Origin: Bacillota bacterium
Lineage (GTDB): Bacteria > Bacillota > Sulfobacillia > Sulfobacillales > JAIMBI01
Direction: 5' to 3'
Assembly: GCA_021797815.1 (NCBI GenBank)
Contig: JAJZYZ010000001.1
Location: 1 to 64,000 of the forward strand
DNA: 64,000 nucleotides
Made by a program: the position numbers and the translations under genes. The notes beneath the pieces were generated by a model. The model was not told the origin of the DNA and ran no database searches. It saw nothing but the letters and a program-made list of their open reading frames with translations. Of this stretch, positions 37,245 to 47,059 are shown one piece after another (the first letter of the stretch is position 1; each line of letters opens with the position of its first letter).

Positions 37245-38177
37245 ATGATCGTTCGGAAGTACTATCAGCCCGATGCCCCTGACCCGGTTCTGTCCAACGA
37301 CTTGGTGATAAGCCTGGCCCGTCGCCATCTGCCTTCACTGGAGGCCGTCACCGGCATCGACGAGACCGGCGGCGAGGCGCGCGTCTACTTCCTGGATCGG
37401 GACTACGTGTTCAAGGTGCAGCGGCCCCAGCAGCTTCGCTCCTGGACCAGCCTCGCCAAGGAAGTTCGGTTCTTGCAGCAGATTGAGCTGGACGACCCGG
37501 AGCTTCCTATCCCGCGCGTCGAGGGGTATGGCCGCGAGGGTGATGTGGAATACATACTCATGACTCGCATGGGCGGTGATGCCGCTGTCCGCACGCCGAT
37601 TCCCGAGGCTGCCCGCAAACCGGCCCTGGAAGCGCTCGGACGGGTGGTCCGCCGCATTCACGCAATCCAGCAGGAGCCGATCCGGGCCTCGGGGCTCTTT
37701 CCCGAGGAGCACACGCCGGAGGACCTCCGAGCAGGGGTGGCGGAGGATGTGGAGGAGTATGCGGAACTCTTCCAGAAACGGGGCATCGGCTGGCCGTTTC
37801 CGTTCTCGCCGACCGACCTTATCGCCCGGGCCCAGGCCGAGGTTCCGGATGAGTCGCCGGCCGTCGCACTCCACACCAACCCCGGTCCCACCCATACTTT
37901 CGTGGACCCGGCGACGGGCGCCTTTGTCGGTCTCATTGACTTCGGCGACGCCTACATCGGGCACCCGGCGCACGATCTCGGCCGCTGGCCCGATCCTCGC
38001 GACAGGGCGGCGGTCCTCTCCGGTTACCGGGCAGCCGGGGAACCGGAACCCGGCTTCTTCGCGTTCTGGCCGGTCGCGACCGTGCTGGCAGACCTTCTGG
38101 TCATGTACCGCAACGAGAAGATACGCGCCGCGGCGCAAGAAGATCTGATCGGCATTGTGGAGGGCTGGACCCGCTGA
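37245..38177 (+). CDS. Aminoglycoside phosphotransferase-family protein
   Basis: VYFLDRDYVFKVQRPQQ, ALHTNPGPTHTFVDPATGAFVGLIDFGDAYIGHPAHDL; ATG after GAGGAGG. Confidence 0.85.
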   Translation: MIVRKYYQPDAPDPVLSNDLVISLARRHLPSLEAVTGIDETGGEARVYFLDRDYVFKVQRPQQLRSWTSLAKEVRFLQQIELDDPELPIPRVEGYGREGDVEYILMTRMGGDAAVRTPIPEAARKPALEALGRVVRRIHAIQQEPIRASGLFPEEHTPEDLRAGVAEDVEEYAELFQKRGIGWPFPFSPTDLIARAQAEVPDESPAVALHTNPGPTHTFVDPATGAFVGLIDFGDAYIGHPAHDLGRWPDPRDRAAVLSGYRAAGEPEPGFFAFWPVATVLADLLVMYRNEKIRAAAQEDLIGIVEGWTR

Positions 38178-39247
38178 TGGAAGAAGGACCCGCCGTCAGT
38201 CTGCAAGCGGTGGGCAAAGTCTACCCCGGCGTGGAGATGTCGCTCCGCGGCACCAAGCTTGAAACGCTGGGCCCGGTGCTGTGGGCGAGAAACGCCATCC
38301 GCGCCGCCCGCCTCACCATCGAGCACGCTCCACCGGTGACAGCGCTGGTTGACGTGAATCTGAGCGTGGCCCGGGGCGAGGTTCTCGGGGTCCTGGGTCC
38401 GAACGGGTCGGGGAAGACGACGCTTATCAAGATCGTGGCGGGTCTGCTGCGGCCCAGCACGGGCGATGGCATGGTGGCCGGGTACCCACTCACGGCGTCC
38501 GACGCCATCCGCCGGCGTGTCTCTTATGTGTCCACGACCGGCTGGATGGGACTCGAGTGGGCGCTTTCGGCCCGGGACAATCTCCGGTTCTTCGCGGAGC
38601 TTTCGGGGATGTCCCCGGCACTTGCGCGCCGGCGGACCGACGAGGTGCTCAGGGCCCTCGACCTTGAGGAGGACGCCTTCAAGCTCACGTCAGAGCTTTC
38701 CAACGGGATGCGCCAGCGCCTCATCATGGCCCGGGCACTTTTGTGGCGAACGCCGCTGGTGCTTCTTGACGAGCCCTTCGTGGGACTCGATCCGGGGCAC
38801 CGGCAGGCGCTTTCCGACTATATCCGGCGGGAGCTTCCGGCACTGGGCCAGACGGTGGTTATCTCGGACCACCAGGCCGAGGTGGTGGAGAGCGTGGCCG
38901 ACCGGGTGCTGATTCTGGAGGGAGGTCATGTGCGCGCGCTCGGCACGGTGGCCGACATCATGCGGAGCCTCGCCGGCCTCATCGTTCTCGAGGTGGTGAC
39001 GGAGCTGTCTGACACGCCGACACTCTTGCCACCGCCTCTCGTGCACCGGGTGGAGCGGCGTCTCCGGCCGGGGCCGCTGGGTCTGGTTCACTGGCGTCTC
39101 ACCGTGGAACAGGGTCCGTCGACCTTCTCGGCCGTGCTGGCGTGGCTGTCAAGCGCCGGCGGGCGGATCGTGGAAGTGGAAGAACGGCGTCCGGGCCTGC
39201 AGGACGTGATGGCGGACAGCACCGTCCTGGCTGCGGAGGGGGCGTGA
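38177..39247 (+). CDS. ABC transporter ATP-binding protein (ABC-2 type)
   Basis: Walker A GPNGSGKTTLIKI, signature LSNGMRQRLIMARALL, Walker B LVLLDEPFVGLD. Confidence 0.94.
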   Translation: MEEGPAVSLQAVGKVYPGVEMSLRGTKLETLGPVLWARNAIRAARLTIEHAPPVTALVDVNLSVARGEVLGVLGPNGSGKTTLIKIVAGLLRPSTGDGMVAGYPLTASDAIRRRVSYVSTTGWMGLEWALSARDNLRFFAELSGMSPALARRRTDEVLRALDLEEDAFKLTSELSNGMRQRLIMARALLWRTPLVLLDEPFVGLDPGHRQALSDYIRRELPALGQTVVISDHQAEVVESVADRVLILEGGHVRALGTVADIMRSLAGLIVLEVVTELSDTPTLLPPPLVHRVERRLRPGPLGLVHWRLTVEQGPSTFSAVLAWLSSAGGRIVEVEERRPGLQDVMADSTVLAAEGA

Positions 39248-39248
39248 A

Positions 39249-40157
39249 ATGACTACACCGGCGCCCCGACGGGCAGTGCGCGCGCTGTGGCGGCAGACGG
39301 CGGCCTTCGGCGCGTTTACGCTCCGGGAATATCGCATCTGGCAGTCCTACCGGGTGAACCAGATCATGTGGCTCACCAACATCTTCGTGACCACCCTCCT
39401 CTTTTTCCTCATGGGGCGGATGCTGACCGCCTCGGATGCGCATCTCATGGGCGCGGCGTATGGCACCAATTACATGTCGTTCGTGGTGGTCGGGATTGCG
39501 GTCAACACGTTCTTGTTTACCAACCTGGCGGATCCCTACACCCGTATCCAGCGAAGCTACTTCAACGGGACCATGGATCTATTCTTGCTGAGCCCCATGT
39601 CCATCTACATGCCGCTCGTGGGGCTCATGACCAAGTCACTCCTCGACGACTATCCCAGATTGTTTATCGTGGGAGCATTCGGCATGCTCCTGTTCGGGGC
39701 GCAGTTTCGTTTCCAGTTCTCACTGGCTGCCCTCGGAATCACGGTCCTTCTGCTGGCGGCGGCCTTCGGCATCGGCGCCATCAGCGCCAGTTCGTTCTAT
39801 CTGCTGAACATCAAGCGCGGCACCGAGCCGGTCCGCTTCATCGTGCAGCAGCTCCTGGCCACCCTTCTGGCCGGCACCTACTATCCCATCACGGTGCTGC
39901 CGCGTCCGCTGCAGTGGGTCGCCTGCTTCATTCCGCACACTTACGCCTTTGACGCGCTCCGGCGGCTTCTGGATCCGGGAGCGCACATGGCGGTCCCGGT
40001 CCTGCCCGTGCAGCGCATCCTCCCCTGGTCTCCGCTGACCGTCGACGCGGTCGCGCTCGGCCTCATGACGGCCATCCTGCTGCCGCTCGGCTTCTTCCTG
40101 TACGGGCGGGGCATCGAGAAAGCGCGGCGCGAAGGGACCCTCACACGATGGCAGTAA
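39249..40157 (+). CDS. ABC-2 type transporter permease
   Basis: 6-TM hydrophobic profile; starts 2 bp after the ATPase gene. Confidence 0.88.
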   Translation: MTTPAPRRAVRALWRQTAAFGAFTLREYRIWQSYRVNQIMWLTNIFVTTLLFFLMGRMLTASDAHLMGAAYGTNYMSFVVVGIAVNTFLFTNLADPYTRIQRSYFNGTMDLFLLSPMSIYMPLVGLMTKSLLDDYPRLFIVGAFGMLLFGAQFRFQFSLAALGITVLLLAAAFGIGAISASSFYLLNIKRGTEPVRFIVQQLLATLLAGTYYPITVLPRPLQWVACFIPHTYAFDALRRLLDPGAHMAVPVLPVQRILPWSPLTVDAVALGLMTAILLPLGFFLYGRGIEKARREGTLTRWQ

Positions 40158-41125
40158 TTGACGTCGCGGGACTCACCAAGAAGTATGGCGGGCGGCGTCA
40201 GACGGCCGCCCTCACCAGCGTGAATCTTCGAGTCCAAGAAGGGGCCGTGCTCGGCCTTCTCGGCGAGAACGGCGCCGGCAAGACCACCCTCATCAAGATT
40301 TTGGCCGGTCTTCTGGTCCCGGACCTGGGCGGTGGCCGGGTGCTCGGATTCGACCTGGTGCGCGAGTCACGGGCCATCCGGGCCTCGGTCAGCCTGGTCG
40401 CGCCGACGGCCGACGTGGGACTCGACAATAACCTGACCGTGCGCCAGAATCTCGTCTTCTGGGCCCCCATCTACGGCCTTTACGGGGCGCATGCGCGCCG
40501 GCGCATCGACGAGCTCCTTGAACGGCTTGGTCTCCGGGATAAGGAGCACGCCTGGCCGATGCATATATCGGCCGGCCAGCGGCAGCGGCTGGCGCTGGCC
40601 CGCTCGCTGCTGGCGGAGAATCGGCTGGTGTTCCTGGACGAGCCCACCAACAAGCTGGACGCCGAGGGGGTTCGCTCCGTGCGCACCCTTATCGCCGATC
40701 TGAACCGGCAGCATGGAGTCACGATTGTCCTCACCACCCACGTGATGGAGGAGGCGGAAGAACTCTGCACGGAGATTGCCCTCCTCCACGCGGGCATTCT
40801 CATCCGGCACGAGGAGACGCGGGCTCTGGTCCGCTCCCTGAACGAGGAGCGGCCCATCGTGGTGGAAATTGCGGAGGGGTCGAGCGTGGCGGTGCCGCTG
40901 GCCGACTCCTTCCCGGCGGCGGTGCGCGTCGAGGCTCACCCGGCTCCGGGGGGATCCGGGCTCGCGCTTACCATCTGGTCACGGGACATACCGGCCACGA
41001 CCCCGGCCGTCGTGGAGTTCATGCGCCGAGAGGGCCTCGAGGTGCGTCGCATGACCAGTGAGCGTCTCACCCTGGACGACGTGTTCCGGCTGGCCGCGCG
41101 GCCGGTGGAGGAGGACGCGCGATGA
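40148..41125 (+). CDS. ABC transporter ATP-binding protein
   Basis: GENGAGKTTLIKILAGLL, ISAGQRQRLALARSLL, RLVFLDEPTNKLD. Confidence 0.94.
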   Translation: MAVIDVAGLTKKYGGRRQTAALTSVNLRVQEGAVLGLLGENGAGKTTLIKILAGLLVPDLGGGRVLGFDLVRESRAIRASVSLVAPTADVGLDNNLTVRQNLVFWAPIYGLYGAHARRRIDELLERLGLRDKEHAWPMHISAGQRQRLALARSLLAENRLVFLDEPTNKLDAEGVRSVRTLIADLNRQHGVTIVLTTHVMEEAEELCTEIALLHAGILIRHEETRALVRSLNEERPIVVEIAEGSSVAVPLADSFPAAVRVEAHPAPGGSGLALTIWSRDIPATTPAVVEFMRREGLEVRRMTSERLTLDDVFRLAARPVEEDAR

Positions 41126-41997
41126 CGGTGGACCGATTCGCGGGCTTCGAAGCCCAGCCGAAGTCCGTTCTGGGATTCCTCCGCGCGACCCGCGCCGCCG
41201 CGTGGGTAGAGTACCGAACCCTGCGCCTCTACCCCGCGAATCTGTGGCTAGCGGCGGCGCAGCAGCTCACGACCGTGGGTGTCTGGTACTTTGTGGCCCT
41301 CTTTTTGAGTCCTGCCGCCAACAGTGCCGTGGGTCGCTATGGCGGTCACTATGTGGCGTACGTGCTGGTGGGGGTTCTCTTGAACCAGGTGGCGCTTGCC
41401 ACCCTCCAATCGCCCTTTACGACCCTGTCGGAGGCGTTTTGGGACAAGCGTCTGGAGACCTATCGTCTGGCGGCGGCCGGCATCTGGGCAAATCTTGTCG
41501 GCCGTCTCCTATGGCTCGCGGTGTTCTCCACCGTGTGGCAGGCGGCGGCCATGGTGGTGCTGGTGCTGGGCGGGGCCATCCGGCTCGCGCACGGACTCCC
41601 CGTGGGGGCGGTCGTGCTGGTCTGGGTGCTTCTCGTGGCGGCCAATGCCGGCATCGGGCTCATGGGGGGCAGTCTCTTCTTCCTGCTGGAGGTGAAGAAC
41701 GGCCGCGACCCGATCACGTGGGTGTATCAATACCTCATTCAGATTGTCTCCGGCCTCTACATCCCGCTGTCGGTGCTCCCGCACTGGCTTTCCGCCATCG
41801 GCCGCGGACTTCCTCAGACGTATGCCTTCTCGGCCATGCGGCTTCTGGTGCTGACCAACGTACGCGGCGCGCAGGTGACGAGGCTTCTCGTGCCGCTCGG
41901 CATCGAGGCCGCGCTGCTGATCCTGGTCAGTATCGTCATGATTGCGTGGGCGCTTCGACGGGCCGAGCGCATTGCGGGACTGGGCGTGGTGGTGTAG
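41122..41997 (+). CDS. ABC-2 type transporter permease
   Basis: Hydrophobic 6-TM profile; 4-bp overlap with the ATPase gene. Confidence 0.88.
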   Translation: MTVDRFAGFEAQPKSVLGFLRATRAAAWVEYRTLRLYPANLWLAAAQQLTTVGVWYFVALFLSPAANSAVGRYGGHYVAYVLVGVLLNQVALATLQSPFTTLSEAFWDKRLETYRLAAAGIWANLVGRLLWLAVFSTVWQAAAMVVLVLGGAIRLAHGLPVGAVVLVWVLLVAANAGIGLMGGSLFFLLEVKNGRDPITWVYQYLIQIVSGLYIPLSVLPHWLSAIGRGLPQTYAFSAMRLLVLTNVRGAQVTRLLVPLGIEAALLILVSIVMIAWALRRAERIAGLGVVV

Positions 41998-42006
41998 CAG
42001 ATCCAG

Positions 42007-42046
42007 GATCCGGGACCGCCGCACCGAGGAGCGGCGGTCCGGGATC
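42007..42046. terminator. Hairpin between convergent genes
   Basis: GATCCGGGACCGCCGC / GCGGCGGTCCGGGATC, 15 of 16 paired, 8-nt loop; no clear T-tract. Confidence 0.55.
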
Positions 42047-42051
42047 ATCGA

Positions 42052-42561
42052 TCAGGGGTTCATCATGGTAGGCGAGGTGATGAACCAGCCCACCTTGTCG
42101 GTGGCGATCTCGTGGGTCAGATGGCTGCCATTAATCATGAGCGTGGTGGAGTTCAGCGCGGACGCGCCGGTCGAGGGGACGTAGTTGTAGTACTGACTCG
42201 CAGACGTCACGGCAGGGTCGTTCAGGGAGAAGAGCACCTTCCCAAAGGTCGTCGGACCCGCTCCGCCCGAGGGTGTCGTGACATTAAACATGAAGTCGAA
42301 GATAACCTGCTGACCGGCGGGCGCGACAAAGTTGGCTGTCGGGCCCTCCATCACGCTGAAGATGACGGGCGTGGAAAACGTGCCGGCCGGAATCGTCACG
42401 GTAGCGGTCTGAAAATGGATCACGGTGGTGTGGGACGGCGACACCATCTGGGAGGCCACAACGGTCGGGTAAGGGGCCGAGGCGGCCAGCGCGGTCCCGG
42501 CGCCCAGCACCAGGCCCCCGGCCGCGAGAGCCGTCGCGGCTTTCACGAAAACAGACTGCAT
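42052..42561 (-). CDS. Secreted hypothetical protein
   Basis: Signal peptide MQSVFVKAATALAAGGLVLGAGTALAASA; ATG 42561 with AGGAGG SD. Confidence 0.75.
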   Translation of the reverse strand: MQSVFVKAATALAAGGLVLGAGTALAASAPYPTVVASQMVSPSHTTVIHFQTATVTIPAGTFSTPVIFSVMEGPTANFVAPAGQQVIFDFMFNVTTPSGGAGPTTFGKVLFSLNDPAVTSASQYYNYVPSTGASALNSTTLMINGSHLTHEIATDKVGWFITSPTMMNP

Positions 42562-42723
42562 GTGCATATCCTCCTGTCCTCCTGCGGGCAAATCTCTTTC
42601 GAAGTGTGAGCTTTATGCCCGTATGGGTATTCGCGGGGGATGGCGTCCTGGATTCAACCGGTCATAATGACAGAAGATTCGCCAGATCGACGATCGTTTT
42701 GTCAACGCGGATGCCCGGAGGGT

Positions 42724-43290
42724 ATGACGACTCCATCAGACGAAGAGCTCCTTCATCACGCTCGGGAAGATGAAGACGCCATCGAGGAACTGTATCGGCG
42801 CTGGGCTCCCCGCGTGGCCGGCCTGGCGCGGGCAGCCGGGGTTTTGGAAGGCGATCGGGCCGATGTGGTCCAACGCGTCTTCACGGAACTATGGCGGCAT
42901 GCGCGGCGGTTTGACCCCGCACGCGGGAGCGCTGAAACCTGGATCCTGACCCTGGCCCGCCGTCGGGTCATCGATGCGCTGAGGATCCGCGGCGGTCGGA
43001 CCGACTCGGTCCTGGACGAATCGGACGGGACCGCTTCCGACGCCGACCGGGCCCACTCTCCCGACGCTGAGTCGGCGGTGGACGATCGGGCCTGGCTTTC
43101 CGCCAGTCTTGCCCAGCTCAGCGACCGGGAGCGGCATCTTTTGGAGCTCGAGTACTGGGGAGGCTTCACGCAGGGCGAACTGGCGCGCATGTGGAAAGTG
43201 CCGCTGGGGACGCTTAAGACCTGGAACCGGCGGGCGCTTGGGAAGCTTCGGACCGTCATGGTCGACAGTGATGCGGGAGGTGGCGTGTGA
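42724..43290 (+). CDS. RNA polymerase sigma factor (ECF/SigK-like)
   Basis: DAIEELYRRWAPRVAGLARAAG, LTLARRRVIDALR, LSDRERHLLELEYWGGFTQGELARMWKVPLGTLKTWNRRALGKLR. Confidence 0.92.
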   Translation: MTTPSDEELLHHAREDEDAIEELYRRWAPRVAGLARAAGVLEGDRADVVQRVFTELWRHARRFDPARGSAETWILTLARRRVIDALRIRGGRTDSVLDESDGTASDADRAHSPDAESAVDDRAWLSASLAQLSDRERHLLELEYWGGFTQGELARMWKVPLGTLKTWNRRALGKLRTVMVDSDAGGGV

Positions 43291-43955
43291 ACGGGGCGGT
43301 GCATCCCGAGGAAGCTGAGCTTCTCGCAAGCGGTCGGCGCTGGCGCGGGCCTGCGGACGGGACCGGTCGGCACCTGCAAGGGTGTGCCGAATGCCAGGAG
43401 CGTCTGGCCGAGATTGAGCGGCGGCTTCCGACGAGGGCGCCGGAAGCGCCGGCACCCTCCTGGAGGACGTTCGCCGCGTCGGTACGGGTCCGTCGCCGTC
43501 GCATAATCCGGTCATGGGCGGTCGTGGCCGCCGCCGTGCTCGGGGTTCTGGTGCTCTTGCCGAAGCTTGGCCCCACGACCGCTCCCTGGGGCTATGATGT
43601 GGCCCTCATGTGGGTTAACGGGCAGGGGACGACGCTTAGTCCCGTGTCTGCCTCGGGGGGGCGGGTGCGTCTGCACATCGATCGATCCACTGGCTGGGCG
43701 CATCTCGTGGGCGTGGGTCTGCCGGCCCTGGCACCCGGGCAGGTATATGAGGTGTGGTGGATTCGGGGGACGCGGCACCTGCCGGCCGGCGTCTTCGTGC
43801 CGTCCGGCAACGGTTCAGCCTCCCTGTGGATGCAGTCACCGGACCACTTCACGGCGGTCGTCGCCGTCGGCATCACCCGGGAGCCGGCCCCGGGCACCAC
43901 GCAGCCAAGCGGACCCCGCCAGTACGCCGGGCGCCTGGTCGCGCGCCCGGACTGA
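43287..43955 (+). CDS. Anti-sigma factor (RskA-like)
   Basis: HLQGCAECQERL zinc-finger-like N-terminus, TM, C-terminal GQVYEVWWIRGTRHLPAGVFVPSGNG; 4-bp overlap with sigma gene. Confidence 0.85.
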   Translation: MNGAVHPEEAELLASGRRWRGPADGTGRHLQGCAECQERLAEIERRLPTRAPEAPAPSWRTFAASVRVRRRRIIRSWAVVAAAVLGVLVLLPKLGPTTAPWGYDVALMWVNGQGTTLSPVSASGGRVRLHIDRSTGWAHLVGVGLPALAPGQVYEVWWIRGTRHLPAGVFVPSGNGSASLWMQSPDHFTAVVAVGITREPAPGTTQPSGPRQYAGRLVARPD

Positions 43956-44016
43956 AATTCCGCCAACGCTCCGCAAATCTATCCCCGGAGCCTTGCCGGG
44001 CGTGCGACTGCCGCGG

Positions 44017-44526
44017 CTAGAGCTTTCGCGTCCGGACCCGGCGCTGCCCTTTTTTCAAGGTCGCCCGGGAAGGTACGACCGAAATGGTGCCGTCGGTCTC
44101 CAGAACGGCCAGCGACACCTCCGACACATCGCTAAATCCATGCTCGCGAAGCGCCATGAGGCAGTCATCGTTATCCAGCTCTTCTCGACGGAGCGCATCC
44201 TGGAGCCAGTGCCCGTCCCGCGCGATGATGGTGGCGTTTCCCTCGACCAGCTTTCGGAAAAACGGGCTGTGGGGCCTCAACACGGCGATGGCGCGGTTCA
44301 GAACGAACAGGGTGGCAATGATGATGAGCCCACCGGTCACGGAGCTGTCGGGACCGGTCATAGCCGGTTGCACGGCGTTGGCCACCAGCAGCACCAGGAC
44401 CAAATCAAACAGCGTAAACTGCCCCACCTCGCGCTTGCCGAAGAAACGGAGGCCGGTCCAGAGTGCCAGATAGATAATGGCCGAGCGAGCCGCAATCTCT
44501 ATCGCTGGAATCGCCAAGTGCCACAT
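44017..44526 (-). CDS. DUF421 (YetF-like) membrane protein
   Basis: LRFFGKREVGQFTLFDLVLVLLVANAVQPAM, NATIIARDGHWLQDALRREELDNDDCLMALREHG. Confidence 0.94.
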   Translation of the reverse strand: MWHLAIPAIEIAARSAIIYLALWTGLRFFGKREVGQFTLFDLVLVLLVANAVQPAMTGPDSSVTGGLIIIATLFVLNRAIAVLRPHSPFFRKLVEGNATIIARDGHWLQDALRREELDNDDCLMALREHGFSDVSEVSLAVLETDGTISVVPSRATLKKGQRRVRTRKL

Positions 44527-44856
44527 GCGCCTGCCCCCTCCTGATGTTTTCGGCCACTCTTTCGGAATCGGCCGGGAGCACCCCTGCCGCGCGAGCGCCG
44601 CCTATCGTAATCATGCGTGCTGGCTTTCCGGCCGCCCGGCTCTGCATCCTTTTTCGCGCGCCTGTATCACGCGCGCCGTCGTATCCGTCATGATTCATGG
44701 GCGACTGGGTTGAACGCGGTTCATGTCCACGCGTGACACACCCGGTGGTCAGGCGCGGTGGGGCGCCGACATCCCTCCCAATTTCGGAGAGGACAGAAAC
44801 GCGCCGGGCGTATAGCATGGAGGCGGGCCCGGGCGTGTGACCGCGGCCGACAGGGA

Positions 44857-45816
44857 GTGACAGCATTGGCGATTTTCGTGTCCCGGCGTTTTCTCCAGGC
44901 CATTCCGACCCTGGTGGGCCTGACTGTGGTCAGCTTTCTCCTGGTCCACATCGTGCCTGGCGGTCCGGCACAGGCCATGCTGGGTCCAAAAGCCACTCCG
45001 GTCCGGGTGGCGGCCATCGATCGGGAATTTGGGCTTAATCGGCCGCTTTACATCCAGTATTACGAATGGGTCGTCCAGCTCATTCACGGGAATCTCGGCA
45101 TTTCCTACTTCTACAATCTCACCGTCACCCAGCTGTTTCTGATTACGCTCCCGCGCACGCTGGCCATCGTGGCGACGTCCATCGTGTTCTCGCACGTGGG
45201 GGCCATCTTGCTCGGATGCATCCAGGCCTACTGGCGCGACAGCTGGTTTGACCACGTGACCACGTCGGTGCTGTACTTCTTCTACTCGATGCCGACGTTC
45301 TGGCTCGCCATCGTGGTGCTCATCATCTTCTCGCTGGATCTGAACCTTTTTCCGCCCGGCGGCATCACGGACCCGACCGGCGTGCAGAATTTTTGGGACT
45401 GGGCGGCACATGTCACGCTTCCGGTCTTTACCCTGGTCATCGCGACGATGGCGGGCTGGACACGGTTCATGCGCACGACCATGGTGGACACCCTGGTGCA
45501 GGACTATGTCAGAACGGCGCGCGCCAAGGGACTCTCCGAGTTTATGGTCGTGTTCAAGCACGCCCTCCGGAATGCGCTTCTGCCGCTCGTGACGCTGTTT
45601 GGTTACAACATCCCGGCGCTGTTCTCGGGAGCCCTCTTCATCGAGGTGGTGTTCAACTACCCCGGCATGGGCCTTCTTCTGTACAACTCCGCCATCAAGC
45701 GCGACTATCCGGTCATCATGGCCGGTGTTCTCGTCACCGGCGTCCTGGTCGTGGCCGGCAACCTGATTGCGGACATCCTCTATGCGGTGGTGGACCCCCG
45801 CATCCGCTACGACTGA
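44857..45816 (+). CDS. ABC transporter permease (DppB/OppB-like)
   Basis: FVSRRFLQAIPTLVGLTVVSFLLVHIVPGGPA, YVRTARAKGLSEFMVVFKHALRNALLPLVTLFG, YAVVDPRIRYD. Confidence 0.93.
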   Translation: MTALAIFVSRRFLQAIPTLVGLTVVSFLLVHIVPGGPAQAMLGPKATPVRVAAIDREFGLNRPLYIQYYEWVVQLIHGNLGISYFYNLTVTQLFLITLPRTLAIVATSIVFSHVGAILLGCIQAYWRDSWFDHVTTSVLYFFYSMPTFWLAIVVLIIFSLDLNLFPPGGITDPTGVQNFWDWAAHVTLPVFTLVIATMAGWTRFMRTTMVDTLVQDYVRTARAKGLSEFMVVFKHALRNALLPLVTLFGYNIPALFSGALFIEVVFNYPGMGLLLYNSAIKRDYPVIMAGVLVTGVLVVAGNLIADILYAVVDPRIRYD

Positions 45817-45843
45817 GCTCTCGCGAGGCGCGACGGTCGGCGT

Positions 45844-46740
45844 CTACCGCGAGAACCGCGTGATGACGCCGTCTATGCCGGCCGCAAACGCCGCCGCATC
45901 TTGGTGGCGCGCGCCGAACACCGCTTCCTGGAGGGCGAACGTACCCTCGTAAAAATCTATCCGCTCGCGCATGGAGGAGTCCACGGGATACCCCGTGTCG
46001 GAAAGCGCCAGATCGCCGAAGCTTGCATGAAACGCGGCCAGATCCAGCGCGGGGTCTCCGAAGCCGGCTTCCGTGAAGTCAAGCACGCCCGTGGCGTGTC
46101 CCGTGTTCGGATCCCATAAGAGGTTGGTCGTGCCGAAGTCGCCATGAATCAGGGTCGCAGGGGTGTCCAGGCGCCCGGCCAAAAACGCCTCGAAGTGTCG
46201 TCGCAGGCGCGCCTCGACTGTAGGTGGCAGGTGGTCGAACACCGTCTCTTCGGCATCGCGGTAAAGAGAGGCCCAGTCGTCGTCCGCCGGCGGGCCATAG
46301 GGGCTCGCGCCGGTCGCATGCAGGGCCAGAAGGAATCCACCGAAGTCCCGGGCGAGGCTTTGCCGAACGGGAAGGGCCAGCCGGCTCCAGACTTCGGGCG
46401 CCAGAGGCTCTCCTGACAGCCTGGCATAGGCGAAATATGAGAGGCCGTGCTCTTCGAAGAATGCGTAGAGCGGCCGGGGAACCGGGAGAGGAAGGGGAAT
46501 CGGCAGCTCTTCCGGGAGTGAAAGGAGGAACCCATGCTCACGCTGCAGGCGCGCCGCACTTTCGGACCCGGGATGGCGTGCGACCCGCACCATGATCCCC
46601 GGGTTCTCTCCGAAGCAGAACAGCATATGATGCTGGCCGCCAGCGGCCGCGCGCACAGGACCAGTCGGACAGTCTGGCCACGTCCGCCTGATGGCGTTCA
46701 GCATCGCGGTCTCTTCCTCATGGCGGGCCGCGTCGCTCAT
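45844..46740 (-). CDS. Aminoglycoside phosphotransferase-family protein
   Basis: TLIHGDFGTTNLLWDPNTGHATGVLDFTEAGFGDPALDLAAF. Confidence 0.9.
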   Translation of the reverse strand: MSDAARHEEETAMLNAIRRTWPDCPTGPVRAAAGGQHHMLFCFGENPGIMVRVARHPGSESAARLQREHGFLLSLPEELPIPLPLPVPRPLYAFFEEHGLSYFAYARLSGEPLAPEVWSRLALPVRQSLARDFGGFLLALHATGASPYGPPADDDWASLYRDAEETVFDHLPPTVEARLRRHFEAFLAGRLDTPATLIHGDFGTTNLLWDPNTGHATGVLDFTEAGFGDPALDLAAFHASFGDLALSDTGYPVDSSMRERIDFYEGTFALQEAVFGARHQDAAAFAAGIDGVITRFSR

Positions 46741-47059
46741 CGTAATGGCCTCCAGCTAAATGGCCGCCAAACCGGAAAACGGCCGCGTGGCGAGCCGGAG
46801 TCGGTTGACCGCCGGAAGCTTCGAGCTTGCGTCTTCTGTCTTCCGTCCTGGCTGCTTCCTTCAGGTTTCCCGCTTCCCCTGTCCTTCTTCCTGCTTTCTT
46901 CCTCCCGTCCTCCGCGGTTCCTCCGACAATGACGGAAGGATGGGCGAGCGGCGGAGGTCCTCCCCCAGATGCAAGCACTGTCCGCCCAAGACCGTCTGGT
47001 ACGATGACGGCGCACGGCCCGGGGGCCGCCTCTTCTCCAGATCTCAAAGGGGGTTCATT

